Assembly (NCBI RefSeq): GCF_028898845.1
Contig: NZ_CP118574.1
Location: forward strand, 4,685,001-4,749,000
Length of the DNA stretch: 64,000 bases
Direction: 5' to 3'
DNA from: Streptomyces sp. WZ-12
Lineage (GTDB): Bacteria > Actinomycetota > Actinomycetes > Streptomycetales > Streptomycetaceae
In this document: one piece after another, positions 32,899 to 42,451 of the stretch
How the letters are laid out: every line of letters starts with the position of its first letter
How positions within the stretch are numbered: position 1 is the stretch's first letter
Notes under the pieces: model-generated
Seen by the model: only the letters and a program-made list of their open reading frames with translations
What the model was told of the DNA's origin: nothing
Databases searched by the model: none
Made by a program: the position numbers and the translations under genes

Positions 32899-33202
32899 GG
32901 ATTCAGCATAAGGAGCCAACTCCGCACTTCCGTGTGGTCCTAGGGCGCGACTCCATTGCCTTCCGGCCACGATTTTCGCATTCCGGAGCGGAACCGCCGT
33001 CGGCGCCGGCCGGATCCCGTCCCGATCGGTAGCAGGTGCACCGGTGGGCCCGTCCGCACCATCCGTCCCGACGCACTGGTGCCCGCCTCCCCGGGGGAGG
33101 AGGAGGCGGGCAGTTGTCAGTGTGTGCACTGATTCTGAGAGGTTTGTGAGAACCGGATGACGATCCGGGAACGGGCCCGGACCGTCACACCCCGGCGCAC
33201 TC
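32899..33202. other. Intergenic region between aminopeptidase and acyl-CoA dehydrogenase genes
   Basis: About 300 bp with no supportable gene. It contains the hairpin at 33081-33111 and presumably the aminopeptidase promoter. Confidence 0.5.
33081..33111 (-). terminator. Hairpin after acyl-CoA dehydrogenase gene
   Basis: GCCCGCCTCC (33081-33090) pairs with GGAGGCGGGC (33102-33111) around an 11-nt loop. Confidence 0.6.
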
Positions 33203-35029
33203 TTAGAACGCGGCTTCGTCGAGCTCCATCAGGGACTGGTCGACGGACTCGGCCAGCGCGCGCTGGACCGCGACGCCCGGCAGCACGTCGTGCGCGAAGA
33301 ACTTCGCGGCGGCGATCTTGCCCGCGTAGAACGCCTTGTCCTTCGACGAGGCGCCGGCCAGCTTCTCGGTGGCCACCGCGGCGCCCTTGAGGAGCAGGTA
33401 GCCGACGACGACGTCACCGGAGGCCATCAGGAGGCGGGTGGTGTTCAGCCCGACCTTGTAGATGGACTTGACGTCCTTCTCGGTGGCGGCGAGGTCGGTC
33501 AGCATGGCGCCGACGATCGCCTCCAGGCCCTCGGCGGCCTTCGCCAGCTCGCCGCGCGCGCCCTCCAGTTCGGCGCCGCCCTCGGCGTCGGCCAGGAACT
33601 TCTTGATGGTCTCCGCGAGCCCGGTCAGCGCGGCGCCCTGGTTGCGGACGATCTTCCGGAAGAAGAAGTCCTGGCCTTGGATGGCGGTGGTGCCCTCGTA
33701 GAGGGTGTCGATCTTGGAGTCCCGGATGTACTGCTCGATCGGGTACTCCTGGAGGTAGCCGGAGCCACCGAAGGTCTGCAGCGACTGCGTGAGCTGCTCG
33801 TAGGACTTCTCCGAGCCGTAGCCCTTGACGATCGGCAGCAGCAGGTCGTTCAGCGCGTGCTCGGCGGAGGCGTCCTCGCCGGCGGTCTCCTTGACGAGGA
33901 TCTCGTCCTGGACGGTCGCGGTGTAGAGCACCAGGGCGCGCATGCCCTCGGCGTACGCCTTCTGCGTCATCAGCGAGCGGCGCACGTCCGGGTGGTGGGT
34001 GATCGTCACACGCGGCGCGGACTTGTCGGTGAACGCCGCCAGGTCCGCGCCCTGCACGCGCTCCTTGGCGTACTCCAGGGCGTTGAGGTAGCCGGTGGAG
34101 AGGGTGGCTATCGCCTTGGTGCCGACCATCATCCGCGCGAACTCGATGATCCGGAACATCTGGCGGATGCCGTCGTGCTTCTCGCCGATCAGCCAGCCCT
34201 TGGCCGGGTGGCGGTCGCCGAAGGTCATCTCGCAGGTGTTGGACGCCTTCAGGCCCATCTTGTGCTCGACGTTGGTGGCGTAGACGCCGTTGCGCTCGCC
34301 CAACTCGCCGGTCTCGAAGTCGAATTCGTACTTCGGCACGAGGAAGAGCGACAGACCCTTGGTGCCCGGGCCGTGACCCTCGGGGCGGGCGAGGACGTAG
34401 TGGAGGATGTTGTCCGCCATGTCGTGCTCGCCGGACGTGATGAAGCGCTTGACGCCCTCGATGTGCCAGGAGCCGTCCTCCTGCTGCACCGCCTTGGTGC
34501 GGCCGGCGCCGACGTCCGAGCCGGCGTCGGGCTCGGTCAGCACCATGGTGGAGCCCCAGCCCTTGTCCACCGCGATCTTGGCGATGTGCTTCTGCTGCTC
34601 GGTGCCCTCCTCGAAGAGGACGCCGGCGAAGGCCGGGCCGGAGGCGTACATCCACACGGCAGGGTTCGACCCCAGGATGGTCTCGGCGAAGGCCCACAGG
34701 AGCGAGCGCGGCGAGGTGGTGCCGCCGATCTCCTCCGGGATGCCCAGGCGCCACCACTCGGCGTCCATGTACGCCTGGTAGCTCTTCTTGAAGGTGTCCG
34801 GCACCGGTGCGGTGTTGGTGTCCGGGTCGAAGACCGGGGGGTTCCGGTCGGCGTCGGCGTAGGAGTCGGCCAACTCGTTCTCCGACAGCCGGGCGATCTC
34901 GGAGAGCACGCTCTTGGCGGTGTCGACGTCCATCTCCGCGAACGGTCCGGTGCCGTACACGCTGTCACGGCCGAACACCTCGAAGAGGTTGAACTCGATG
35001 TCGCGGAGATTCGACTTGTAGTGCCCCAT
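33203..35029 (-). CDS. Acyl-CoA dehydrogenase, large form (FadE5-like)
   Basis: The 608-residue protein ([20 protein letters not shown]) is longer than classical acyl-CoA dehydrogenases (about 380 residues). It has N-terminal helical, middle beta ([27 protein letters not shown]) and C-terminal helical domains, plus a C-terminal extension typical of the very-long-chain/FadE5 group. The catalytic base Glu is expected in [19 protein letters not shown]-dependent alpha,beta-dehydrogenation of acyl-CoA is predicted. A palindrome at 35133-35146 precedes it. Starts upstream of 35029 run through the promoter. Confidence 0.93.
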   Translation of the reverse strand: MGHYKSNLRDIEFNLFEVFGRDSVYGTGPFAEMDVDTAKSVLSEIARLSENELADSYADADRNPPVFDPDTNTAPVPDTFKKSYQAYMDAEWWRLGIPEEIGGTTSPRSLLWAFAETILGSNPAVWMYASGPAFAGVLFEEGTEQQKHIAKIAVDKGWGSTMVLTEPDAGSDVGAGRTKAVQQEDGSWHIEGVKRFITSGEHDMADNILHYVLARPEGHGPGTKGLSLFLVPKYEFDFETGELGERNGVYATNVEHKMGLKASNTCEMTFGDRHPAKGWLIGEKHDGIRQMFRIIEFARMMVGTKAIATLSTGYLNALEYAKERVQGADLAAFTDKSAPRVTITHHPDVRRSLMTQKAYAEGMRALVLYTATVQDEILVKETAGEDASAEHALNDLLLPIVKGYGSEKSYEQLTQSLQTFGGSGYLQEYPIEQYIRDSKIDTLYEGTTAIQGQDFFFRKIVRNQGAALTGLAETIKKFLADAEGGAELEGARGELAKAAEGLEAIVGAMLTDLAATEKDVKSIYKVGLNTTRLLMASGDVVVGYLLLKGAAVATEKLAGASSKDKAFYAGKIAAAKFFAHDVLPGVAVQRALAESVDQSLMELDEAAF

Positions 35030-35132
35030 GGGTACGGCTCCGTTAAGGGTTCGGGAGGACCTCTGTCCGAGGAAGACCTCGACGCGAGGAAGGGACCTCG
35101 ATACGCAATACCAGCAAGTAGCCACGATGATG

Positions 35133-35146
35133 CTACCCATCGGTAA
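35133..35146. promoter_or_regulatory. Candidate operator upstream of acyl-CoA dehydrogenase
   Basis: CTACCCATCGGTAA is a near-palindrome (TACC...GGTA) about 105 bp before the dehydrogenase start. It resembles sites of TetR-type fatty-acid catabolism repressors; the protein is not identified. Confidence 0.4.
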
Positions 35147-35220
35147 TAAAGGGCAACCCCCTGCGGCCGATCTGTGACGAGCGTCCCCCGCGCCCTCCTC
35201 GACTCAGTACGCTGTGCCGC

Positions 35221-35691
35221 ATGTACGGCTACGACCAGAACGCGGGTGCCGGGCAGCAGTACGGAGCACCGCCCCCGCCGCAGCAACCGGCCCCCGGGGG
35301 CTATGGCGAGCAGCCGCTGTATCCCGAGCCGTCGCCGCCCTCCCTCGCCGACGCGGTGCGCGCCTTCACCACCGGCTCGATGTCGGCCGAGGACTTCCAG
35401 GGCATCTTCTCGACCTCCAAGATCTACTGCCCGCGCGGCGACAACCCCGGTTTCCTGGCGCTGCACAACACCCAGCAGCCGGTCATCCCGATGTTCACCT
35501 CGCTCAAGGAGCTGCGCCGGTACGCCGGCAAGGAGTCCAAGTACTTCGTGATCACCGGCGCCGAGGTGCTCGACCTGCTGCCGACCGGCTACGGATTCGT
35601 CCTCGACATGGAGGGCGACCACCGGATGGTCTTCGACGCCAAGGCCGTGGAGCAGATGGTCGACTTCGCGATGCGCCGGATGTACGGCTGA
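35221..35691 (+). CDS. SseB family protein
   Basis: The 156-residue protein has a Gly/Pro/Gln-rich N-terminus (1-45) and an SseB N-terminal domain (about 48-150) with YCPRGDNPGFLALHNTQQPV, PMFTSLKELRRYAG and LPTGYGFVLDMEGDHRM. In enterobacteria SseB-like domains occur in enhanced serine-sensitivity and secretion-related proteins; in Streptomyces the function is unknown. No RBS is seen, and TACGCT lies 8 nt before the ATG, so the mRNA may be leaderless. It ends before a clear hairpin. Confidence 0.82.
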   Translation: MYGYDQNAGAGQQYGAPPPPQQPAPGGYGEQPLYPEPSPPSLADAVRAFTTGSMSAEDFQGIFSTSKIYCPRGDNPGFLALHNTQQPVIPMFTSLKELRRYAGKESKYFVITGAEVLDLLPTGYGFVLDMEGDHRMVFDAKAVEQMVDFAMRRMYG

Positions 35692-35700
35692 CGACTCCCC

Positions 35701-35723
35701 CGGGGCGGTCCGCGACCGCCCCG
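35701..35723 (+). terminator. Terminator after SseB gene
   Basis: CGGGGCGGTC (35701-35710) and GACCGCCCCG (35714-35723) with a 3-nt loop, followed by TCTTCCTTCC. Confidence 0.75.
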
Positions 35724-35803
35724 TCTTCCTTCCCCTGCCCCTCGGGAGCCCAGCGCTGACCTGCGGCAACGCGGGCGTGGCGCGATGGGGAATGCCGCAC
35801 GCC

Positions 35804-35839
35804 TTGTCAGTCGTTCAGTTTTCAACTAACTTATTGAAA
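35804..35839 (+). promoter_or_regulatory. Pirin promoter overlapped by a TTTCAA/TTGAAA palindrome
   Basis: TTGTCA (35804-35809) and TAACTT (35827-35832) with a 17-nt spacer form a credible -35/-10 pair. The inverted repeat TTTCAA (35820-35825) / TTGAAA (35834-35839) straddles the -10, the usual place of a repressor operator, for example of a MarR-type protein. Confidence 0.6.
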
Positions 35840-35862
35840 CGCGAACGATCGAGGAGGTCGTC

Positions 35863-36816
35863 ATGCCCGCTGTGACCGTTGAGAACCCGCTGGCCCTGCC
35901 GAAGGTGGCCGCGTCCGCCGGGGCACGCACCCGTCCGGTGCTGGCCGTCACCACCGCCCCCAGCGGTTTCGAGGGCGAGGGCTTCCCGGTGCGCCGCGCC
36001 TTCGCCGGGATCGCCTACAAGCACCTGGACCCGTTCATCATGATGGATCAGATGGGCGAGGTGGAGTACGCGCCGGGAGAGCCCAAGGGCACCCCGTGGC
36101 ACCCGCACCGCGGCTTCGAGACCGTGACGTACCTGCTCGACGGCACCTTCGTGCACCGCGACTCCCACGGTGGCGGCGGGGTCATCAACGACGGTGACAC
36201 CCAGTGGATGACGGCGGGTTCCGGGCTGCTGCACATCGAGGCGCCGCCGGAGTCGCTGGTCATGTCCGGCGGCCTCTTCCACGGCCTCCAGCTCTGGGTG
36301 AACCTCCCCAAGAGCGACAAGATGATGGCGCCGCGCTACCAGGACATCGGCGGCGGCCAGGTCAAGCTGCTCACCTCGGCGGACGGCGGTGCGCTGCTGC
36401 GGCTGATCGCCGGTGACATCGACGGCCACGAGGGGCCCGGCATCACCCACACCCCGATCACGATGATGCACGTGACCGTGAGCCCGGGCGCCCAGGTCAC
36501 GCTGCCCTGGCGCACGGACTTCAACGGCCTCGCCTACGCCCTGGCCGGGAGCGGCACGGCGGGCGACGAGGGCCGCCCGTTCCACATGGGCCAGACCGTC
36601 GTCTTCGGAGAGGGGGACGCGCTGACGATCCGGGCCGACGAGAGCCAGGAGTCGCGCAGCCCCAACTTCGAGGTGGTGCTGCTGGGTGGGTTGCCGATCC
36701 GCGAGCCGATGATGCACTACGGCCCGTTCGTGATGAACACCCACGCCGAACTGGCCCAGGCCTTCGAGGACTTCCAGGCCGGCCGCCTGGGCACGATTCC
36801 CGCCGACGCGCGGTGA
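35863..36816 (+). CDS. Pirin family protein (carries phiC31 attB)
   Basis: The 317-residue bicupin has the pirin signature: DPFIMMDQMGEV, PHRGFETVTYLLDGTFVHRD and TAGSGLLHIE. Metal-binding histidines lie in WHPHRGFE and the following cupin strands. Pirins are iron-binding proteins with proposed quercetinase or regulatory roles; the activity here is untested. GAGGAGG precedes the ATG. The segment 36063-36108 matches the phiC31 attachment site, and in S. coelicolor that site lies in the pirin homologue SCO3798, so orthology is supported. Confidence 0.92.
   Translation: MPAVTVENPLALPKVAASAGARTRPVLAVTTAPSGFEGEGFPVRRAFAGIAYKHLDPFIMMDQMGEVEYAPGEPKGTPWHPHRGFETVTYLLDGTFVHRDSHGGGGVINDGDTQWMTAGSGLLHIEAPPESLVMSGGLFHGLQLWVNLPKSDKMMAPRYQDIGGGQVKLLTSADGGALLRLIAGDIDGHEGPGITHTPITMMHVTVSPGAQVTLPWRTDFNGLAYALAGSGTAGDEGRPFHMGQTVVFGEGDALTIRADESQESRSPNFEVVLLGGLPIREPMMHYGPFVMNTHAELAQAFEDFQAGRLGTIPADAR
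36063..36108. other. attB: phiC31 attB-like attachment site
   Basis: The 46 bp align with the known phiC31 attB read on the minus strand, with about four substitutions, and keep the central TTG core (minus strand; AA of the core complement at 36085-36086) and flanking arms. It lies within the pirin coding region exactly where expected. The site appears unoccupied. Confidence 0.88.
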
Positions 36817-36879
36817 GCGGCCGCCGATGGCGGCACCGCGGGGGCGACGTTTCCTGTGAAACGCCGCCCCCGCACGCAT

Positions 36880-36893
36880 GTTTCACGTGAAAC
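36880..36893. promoter_or_regulatory. parS: parS site (perfect)
   Basis: GTTTCACGTGAAAC between pirin and the AI-2E gene. A degenerate copy with two changes (GTTTCCTGTGAAAC) lies at 36849-36862. Confidence 0.92.
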
Positions 36894-36974
36894 GCCGGAT
36901 CGGCGGGCGGGTCGCGCATAGCGGTCGAGCCCGTCCAATACCCCTCAACTGCCGCTCCGCCGTGGTGGACTGTC

Positions 36975-38138
36975 ATGGTGCGAAACGACTCGGATCAAGA
37001 CCGGAGCGGTGCCGAGCCCGGCCGGCCGCCGCACACCGTGCCGCTGCTGCCGATCGAGGCGCGCCGTGCCGCGGCCTGGTGCGCGGTCGGGCTGTTGGTC
37101 GCCACGGTGGTGGCCCTCGGCATCTGGCTCTGCGTCGAGTTGAGCGCCGCGGTCACGCCCGTCCTGCTGGCGCTGCTCGGTAGCGCGCTGCTCGGGCCGA
37201 TGTACCGGCGGCTGGTGGCGATGCGGTTCAACCGTTCTCTGGCGGCCGGACTGACCTGTGCCGTGCTGGTGATCGTGGTCGGCGGGGCCGGGTACGTCGT
37301 GATCAGCGCGCTGGTCGACACCGGCGACCAGATCATCGCCTCCCTCAAGGACGCGGCCGCGGACCTCTCCCGGCGCTTCGGGGTGGCCGGCAACTCGCTC
37401 ACCGATCTGGCCGGCCACGCCAAGACGTTGGTCACCAGGTTCGGCTCCACCGCGGCCTCGGGGGTCCTCGCCGGGGTGAGCATCGTGGGGCAGTTCATCG
37501 CCGCCGCGGTGCTGGCCCTGCTGCTGACGTTCTTCTTCCTGCGTGACTCGGACAAGGCGGTCCGGGCCCTGCACGACTGGGCGCCCGGCGACTCGGCGCC
37601 GCGCCTGGAACGGATGGCCCGCCGCGGCTTCCAGTCCATCGAGGGCTTCATGCGCGGCACCACCTTCATCGCGCTGATCGACGCCCTCTGCATCACCGTC
37701 GGCCTGGTGGTCCTGGACGTCCCGGGGGCCCTCGGACTGGGCGCCCTGGTCTTCGTCGGGGCCTACATCCCCTACCTGGGCGCGTTCATCTCCGGTGCGG
37801 TGGCGATCCTGGTGGCCTTCGCGGACCGGGGATTCGTGATCGCGCTCTGGGCGCTCGCGGTGGTCGTCGCCGTCCAGGTGCTGGAGGGCCATGTGCTCCA
37901 GCCGATGATCCAGAGCCGCACCGTGCAGATGCACCCGGCCGTCGTGATGCTGGCGATCACGGCGGGCGCGAGCGTCGCCGGGATCCTCGGCATGCTGCTC
38001 TCCGTCCCGCTGACCGCGGCCGCCTCCGGCGTCCTGCACGAACTGCGCAGGCACTACGCCGCGGGCTCGGACAGGGACTCCTCCGGTCCCGACGACACCG
38101 GGCCGGGCGACTCCCCCGCCGCCCCGGCGTCCTCGTAG
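36975..38138 (+). CDS. AI-2E family (PerM-like) membrane transporter
   Basis: The 387-residue protein has seven to eight predicted membrane helices. It carries the family pattern of paired N-terminal helices, a large loop with amphipathic helices (about 115-175) and the C-terminal GALVFVGAYIPYLGAFISGA / VVMLAITAGASVAGILGMLL blocks. The exported substrate is unknown, and AI-2 signalling itself is unlikely in Streptomyces. The last 85 bp overlap the 3' end of the opposing phosphatase gene. Confidence 0.85.
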   Translation: MVRNDSDQDRSGAEPGRPPHTVPLLPIEARRAAAWCAVGLLVATVVALGIWLCVELSAAVTPVLLALLGSALLGPMYRRLVAMRFNRSLAAGLTCAVLVIVVGGAGYVVISALVDTGDQIIASLKDAAADLSRRFGVAGNSLTDLAGHAKTLVTRFGSTAASGVLAGVSIVGQFIAAAVLALLLTFFFLRDSDKAVRALHDWAPGDSAPRLERMARRGFQSIEGFMRGTTFIALIDALCITVGLVVLDVPGALGLGALVFVGAYIPYLGAFISGAVAILVAFADRGFVIALWALAVVVAVQVLEGHVLQPMIQSRTVQMHPAVVMLAITAGASVAGILGMLLSVPLTAAASGVLHELRRHYAAGSDRDSSGPDDTGPGDSPAAPASS

Positions 38139-40240
38139 AGCGCGAACCACGTCGCCTTGCCGTCCCCGCGCGGGTCCACGCCCCACTCCCCGGCCAGCAG
38201 CTCCAGCAACACCAGGCCGCGCCCCGAGGACGCCAGCTCGCCGGGCCTGCGGCGGTGCGGCAACTCGTCGCTGGCGTCGGCCACTTCGACCCGCAGCCGC
38301 CGGGAGCCGCGCTCACCGGAGACCTCCGCCACCAGCAGCGCGTCCCCGTCGGTGTGCATCAGCACATTGGTGACGATCTCGGAGACCAGCAGGACGGCGG
38401 AGTCCACCTGATCCGGGTCGGTCCAGTCGTGCAGCACATCGCGTATCTGGCGGCGCGCCGCGGCGATCCGCTCCGGCTCGGCCTGCGCGACGGAGAACAC
38501 CGTGCGCCGCCCGGGCCGTCGGGCGAGCCGGTCGCCGGCGCCCAGCCCGCAGCTTGCGCTCTCGCGGGAGAGCAACAGCAGCGCGATGTCGTCCTCGCGG
38601 CGGTCCACCAGCGGACCGGTCGTGTGGTGCGACGAGGGCCCGTGCACGGCCTGGACCAGGGCGTCGGCCAGCCGCTCCAGGCTCTCCGCGCTGCCCTCGT
38701 CCACCGCGCCGCCGTGCGCCTCGAAGACGCCGCGCAGCCGCCCCCAGCCGGTCTCCAGGTCGTGTCCACCGGTCTCGATCAGCCCGTCGGTGCACACCAA
38801 CATGGTCTCGCCGGGCTCCAGGACGATCCGGGTGGTGGGGTAGTCGGTGTCCGGGTCGATGCCCAACGGCAGCCCGCCGGCGGTGGGTCGGACCATCACC
38901 GCGCCGTCGGCCATCCGGATCGCCGGGTCGGGGTGACCGGCCCGCGCCACGTCCAGCAGGCCGGTCGCCGGATCCACCTCGACGTACAGACAGGTCGCGA
39001 AGCGCTGGTCCTCGCCGTGGCCGTGGGACTCGGTCTCGTTGATCCCGGCCAGGAAACGGGAGGCGCGGGAGAGCACCGCATCGGGGTGGTGGCCCTCGGA
39101 GGCGTAGGCGCGCAGCGCGATCCGCAGTTGTCCCATCAGGCCCGCGGCCCGCACGTCGTGGCCCTGGACGTCGCCGATGACCAGCGCGATCCGCCCGGAC
39201 GGCAGCGGGATCATGTCGTACCAGTCGCCGCCGACCTCCAGCCCGCCGCCGGTCGGCACATAGCGGGCGGCGACCGCCATCCCCGGGATGTCCGGCTGCA
39301 CCGTCGGCATCATGCTCCGCTGCAGCCCCACCGCCAGTTCCTGCTGGGACTCCTGCATCCCGGCCCTGGCCAGCGCCTGGGCCAGCATCCGCGCGACCGT
39401 GGTCAGCACCGAGCGCTCGTCCGGGGTGAAGGTCACCGGCTGCGCGAAGCCGGCCATCCAGGCGCCGATCGTCCGGCCGGCGTTGACTAGGGGGAGGAAC
39501 GCCCAGGAGGTGCGGTCGAAGGGGGCGGCCAGCGGCCAGGTGGCGGGGTAGCGGCGCTGGTACTCCTCCGGCGTGGGGAGGTAGATGGCCCGGCCGTTCC
39601 GCACCACCTCGGCGGCCGGGTAGTCGGTGTCCAGCATCATCTCGGAGAACGGCAGTTCGTCGCCGGGGCGGTGGCCGTGGTGGCCGATCACCGAGAGCCG
39701 GTCGCCCTGGATGCCGAAGACCGCCAGACCGTCCGGCATGAAGCCCGGCATGGACAGCCCGGCCGCGACCCGCAGCACCTCGGCCGTGGACCGCGCCTCG
39801 GCCAGCGCCCGGCCCGCGTCCAGCAGGAACGCCTCGCGCGAGCGGCGCCAGTCGCCGGTCACCGGGGTCACGGCCGCCGACGTGCCGGGCTGCGGCTCGG
39901 GCACCTCCTGAAGGGTGCCGACCAGCTCGAAGTCGCCGTCCACGATCCGCGGCCGGGTGCGGGAGCGGACGATGCGCTGGACCCGCCCGCGCTCGTCGAC
40001 GATGCGCAGCCGGGCCTCGGCGAGAGTCCCCTCGGAGACCGCGAGCTGGACCACGCCGTTGATCTCGGCGAAGTCGACGGGGTGAAAACGGGAGCGCACG
40101 GCGGCCTCGGTCAGTTCGACCGGTTCGGCGGGAAGCCCCAGCAGCCGGGCCGCCTCGGCGTCGAGGGTCACCCGGCCCGATGCGTTGTCCCAGCGCCACA
40201 GGCCGGTCGCGAGGGCGGCCAGGAGGTCCTTGGTGCGCAT
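38054..40240 (-). CDS. PAS-GAF-SpoIIE phosphatase with C-terminal anti-sigma ATPase domain
   Basis: The 728-residue protein combines a PAS domain (about 5-115, LWRWDNASGRVTLDAEAARL), a GAF domain (about 145-290), a PP2C/SpoIIE phosphatase domain (about 320-525; metal motifs VGGDWYDMI, VIGDVQGHD and CTDGLIETG) and an RsbW-like HATPase (about 590-695; SEIVTNVLMHT, SSGRGLVLLE). Such multidomain proteins both bind and dephosphorylate partners in sigma-factor switching. PAS and GAF suggest redox, light or ligand input. Many copies occur in Streptomyces. Its 3' end overlaps the AI-2E gene antisense by 85 bp. Confidence 0.93.
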   Translation of the reverse strand: MRTKDLLAALATGLWRWDNASGRVTLDAEAARLLGLPAEPVELTEAAVRSRFHPVDFAEINGVVQLAVSEGTLAEARLRIVDERGRVQRIVRSRTRPRIVDGDFELVGTLQEVPEPQPGTSAAVTPVTGDWRRSREAFLLDAGRALAEARSTAEVLRVAAGLSMPGFMPDGLAVFGIQGDRLSVIGHHGHRPGDELPFSEMMLDTDYPAAEVVRNGRAIYLPTPEEYQRRYPATWPLAAPFDRTSWAFLPLVNAGRTIGAWMAGFAQPVTFTPDERSVLTTVARMLAQALARAGMQESQQELAVGLQRSMMPTVQPDIPGMAVAARYVPTGGGLEVGGDWYDMIPLPSGRIALVIGDVQGHDVRAAGLMGQLRIALRAYASEGHHPDAVLSRASRFLAGINETESHGHGEDQRFATCLYVEVDPATGLLDVARAGHPDPAIRMADGAVMVRPTAGGLPLGIDPDTDYPTTRIVLEPGETMLVCTDGLIETGGHDLETGWGRLRGVFEAHGGAVDEGSAESLERLADALVQAVHGPSSHHTTGPLVDRREDDIALLLLSRESASCGLGAGDRLARRPGRRTVFSVAQAEPERIAAARRQIRDVLHDWTDPDQVDSAVLLVSEIVTNVLMHTDGDALLVAEVSGERGSRRLRVEVADASDELPHRRRPGELASSGRGLVLLELLAGEWGVDPRGDGKATWFALYEDAGAAGESPGPVSSGPEESLSEPAA

Positions 40241-40505
40241 TGCATCACTTTAGGTGGATTTGAAGTGACTCGACCAGCGAGCCGGACGTGACCATCGTCC
40301 CAGCCCGGGTGCCCGCTCCCGCGCCCGGGGACCCTGATGGGGATATGTCAACCAGGAGGTCGGGGCCGGACGGTAACCTGGAGCGGTTATGCCATTCCCG
40401 GGGTGGTCTTTCGGGCGATCCACGCGGTGATCGGGCCAGCGGGCCCGGTGTCCCCCTTCTCGCCCGACGGCTCCCCACCTCGACTCGCGACGACTTGGAT
40501 GAGCG

Positions 40506-42293
40506 ATGCATCGGTACCGGTCCCATAACTGCGGCGAGCTCCGAGCCGCGGACGTCAACACCGATGTCCGCCTCAGCGGCTGGCTGCACAATCGACGTGA
40601 CCTGGGCGGCATCCTCTTCATCGATCTGCGCGACCACTACGGCCTGGTGCAGCTCGTCGCCCGCCCCGGCACCCCGGCCAACGAGGCCCTCGGCTCGCTG
40701 ACCAAGGAGACCGTCGTCCGCATCGACGGCAAGGTCAGCGCCCGCGGCGCCGACAACGTCAACCCGGACCTGCCGACCGGCGAGATCGAGATCGAGGTCA
40801 CCGAGGTCGAGGTGCTCGGCGCCGCCGAGCAGATCCCCTTCACCATCAACGCCGAGGACGGTGTCAACGAGGAGAAGCGCCTGGAGTTCCGCTTCCTCGA
40901 CCTGCGCCGTGAGCGCATGCACCGCAACATCATGCTGCGCACCGCCGTGATCTCCGCGATCCGGCACAAGATGGTGGCCCTCGGCTTCAACGAGATGGCG
41001 ACCCCGATCCTGTCCGCGACCTCCCCCGAGGGCGCCCGCGACTTCCTGGTCCCGTCCCGTCTGCACGCCGGCAAGTTCTACGCGCTGCCGCAGGCCCCGC
41101 AGCAGTTCAAGCAGTTGCTGATGATCGCCGGCTTCGACCGGTACTTCCAGATCGCGCCCTGCTTCCGCGACGAGGACGCCCGCGCGGACCGCTCGCCGGG
41201 CGAGTTCTACCAGCTCGACGTCGAGATGAGCTTCGTCGAGCAGGAGGACGTCTTCCAGCCCGTCGAGAAGCTGATGACCGAGCTCTTCACCGAGTTCGGC
41301 AACGGCCGCACGGTCACCTCCCCGTTCCCGCGCATCCCGTTCCGCGAGGCGATGGTCAAGTACGGCTCCGACAAGCCGGACCTGCGCGCCGAGCTGGAAC
41401 TGGTGGACGTCTCCGACGTCTTCGCGAACTCCGGCTTCAAGGCGTTCGCCGGCAAGCACGTCCGGGCCCTGGCCGTGCCGGACACCGCCGACCAGCCGCG
41501 GAAGTTCTTCGACCAGCTCGGCGACTTCGCCGTCGCGCAGGGCGCCAAGGGCCTGGCCTGGGTCCGCGTCGGTGAGGAGAACGCGCTCGCCGGCCCGATC
41601 GCCAAGTTCCTCACCGAGGACGACGTCAAGGCGCTGGTCGCCGCCCTCGACCTCAAGCCCGGCCACGCCGTCTTCTTCGGCGCCGGCGACTTCGACGAGG
41701 TCTCCAAGATCATGGGCGCGGTCCGCGTCGAGGCCGCCAAGCGCGCCGGCCACTTCGTCGACGACGAGTTCCGCTTCTGCTGGATCGTCGACTTCCCGAT
41801 GTTCGAGCGCGACGCGGACACCGGCAAGATCGAGTTCTCCCACAACCCGTTCTCCATGCCGCAGGGCGGCCTGGAGGCGCTGGAGACCAAGGACCCGCTG
41901 GACATCCTCGCCTGGCAGTACGACATCGTCTGCAACGGCACCGAGCTCTCCTCCGGTGCGATCCGGAACCACGAGCCGGACGTCATGTACAAGGCGTTCG
42001 CGATCGCCGGTTATGACAAGGAGACCGTCGAGGCCGAGTTCGGCGGCATGCTCCGCGCCTTCAAGTTCGGCGCCCCGCCGCACGGTGGCATCGCCCCGGG
42101 CGTCGACCGGATCGTGATGCTGCTCGCCGACGAGCCCAACATCCGCGAGACCATCGCCTTCCCGCTCAACGGCAATGCCCAGGACCTCCTGATGGGCGCC
42201 CCCTCCGAGGTCGACGAGGCCCGCCTCAAGGAGCTCCACCTGAACATCCGCACCGGCCCGGCGAAGCCGACGCCGTACAAGCCGACCAAGTAA
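40506..42293 (+). CDS. aspS: Aspartate-tRNA ligase
   Basis: The 595-residue class II synthetase shows an OB-fold anticodon domain (about 1-105, [29 protein letters not shown]), motif 1 near [17 protein letters not shown], motif 2 [19 protein letters not shown], a GAD insertion (about 290-420) and motif 3 [16 protein letters not shown]. It charges tRNA-Asp; the bacterial-type sequence may be discriminating or non-discriminating and I cannot tell. The RBS is weak. A large terminator separates it from metG. In S. coelicolor aspS lies a few genes from the phiC31 site, as here. Confidence 0.97.
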   Translation: MHRYRSHNCGELRAADVNTDVRLSGWLHNRRDLGGILFIDLRDHYGLVQLVARPGTPANEALGSLTKETVVRIDGKVSARGADNVNPDLPTGEIEIEVTEVEVLGAAEQIPFTINAEDGVNEEKRLEFRFLDLRRERMHRNIMLRTAVISAIRHKMVALGFNEMATPILSATSPEGARDFLVPSRLHAGKFYALPQAPQQFKQLLMIAGFDRYFQIAPCFRDEDARADRSPGEFYQLDVEMSFVEQEDVFQPVEKLMTELFTEFGNGRTVTSPFPRIPFREAMVKYGSDKPDLRAELELVDVSDVFANSGFKAFAGKHVRALAVPDTADQPRKFFDQLGDFAVAQGAKGLAWVRVGEENALAGPIAKFLTEDDVKALVAALDLKPGHAVFFGAGDFDEVSKIMGAVRVEAAKRAGHFVDDEFRFCWIVDFPMFERDADTGKIEFSHNPFSMPQGGLEALETKDPLDILAWQYDIVCNGTELSSGAIRNHEPDVMYKAFAIAGYDKETVEAEFGGMLRAFKFGAPPHGGIAPGVDRIVMLLADEPNIRETIAFPLNGNAQDLLMGAPSEVDEARLKELHLNIRTGPAKPTPYKPTK

Positions 42294-42300
42294 GGCGCAC

Positions 42301-42336
42301 CGGGGCCCGGGACCGCAGCCGTGTTCCCGGGCCCCG
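42301..42336 (+). terminator. First hairpin after aspS
   Basis: Arms 42301-42312 and 42325-42336 pair perfectly (12 bp) around a 12-nt loop, 8 bp after the stop. Confidence 0.65.
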
Positions 42337-42387
42337 GCACATCCGGCAATCCGGGAACGGCCGTTGCACCGCCGCTCCCGCACCACG

Positions 42388-42432
42388 CACGAGGGCGCCC
42401 CCGGACCGATCCGGTCCGGGGGCGCCCTCGTG
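42388..42432. terminator. Very strong bidirectional terminator between aspS and metG
   Basis: A perfect 21-bp inverted repeat (42388-42408 and 42412-42432) with only a 3-nt loop ATC, between two convergent essential genes. Confidence 0.88.
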
Positions 42433-42451
42433 CTTCCTTACGCGCCGGAGG

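Noticed and set aside
36849..36862. Extra parS copy GTTTCCTGTGAAAC
   Set aside because: Two changes in the central palindrome; kept only as a degenerate neighbour of the perfect site.
40245..42386. 713-residue open frame antisense to aspS
   Set aside because: A by-product of strong third-position GC bias opposite a recognised essential gene; no family motifs.
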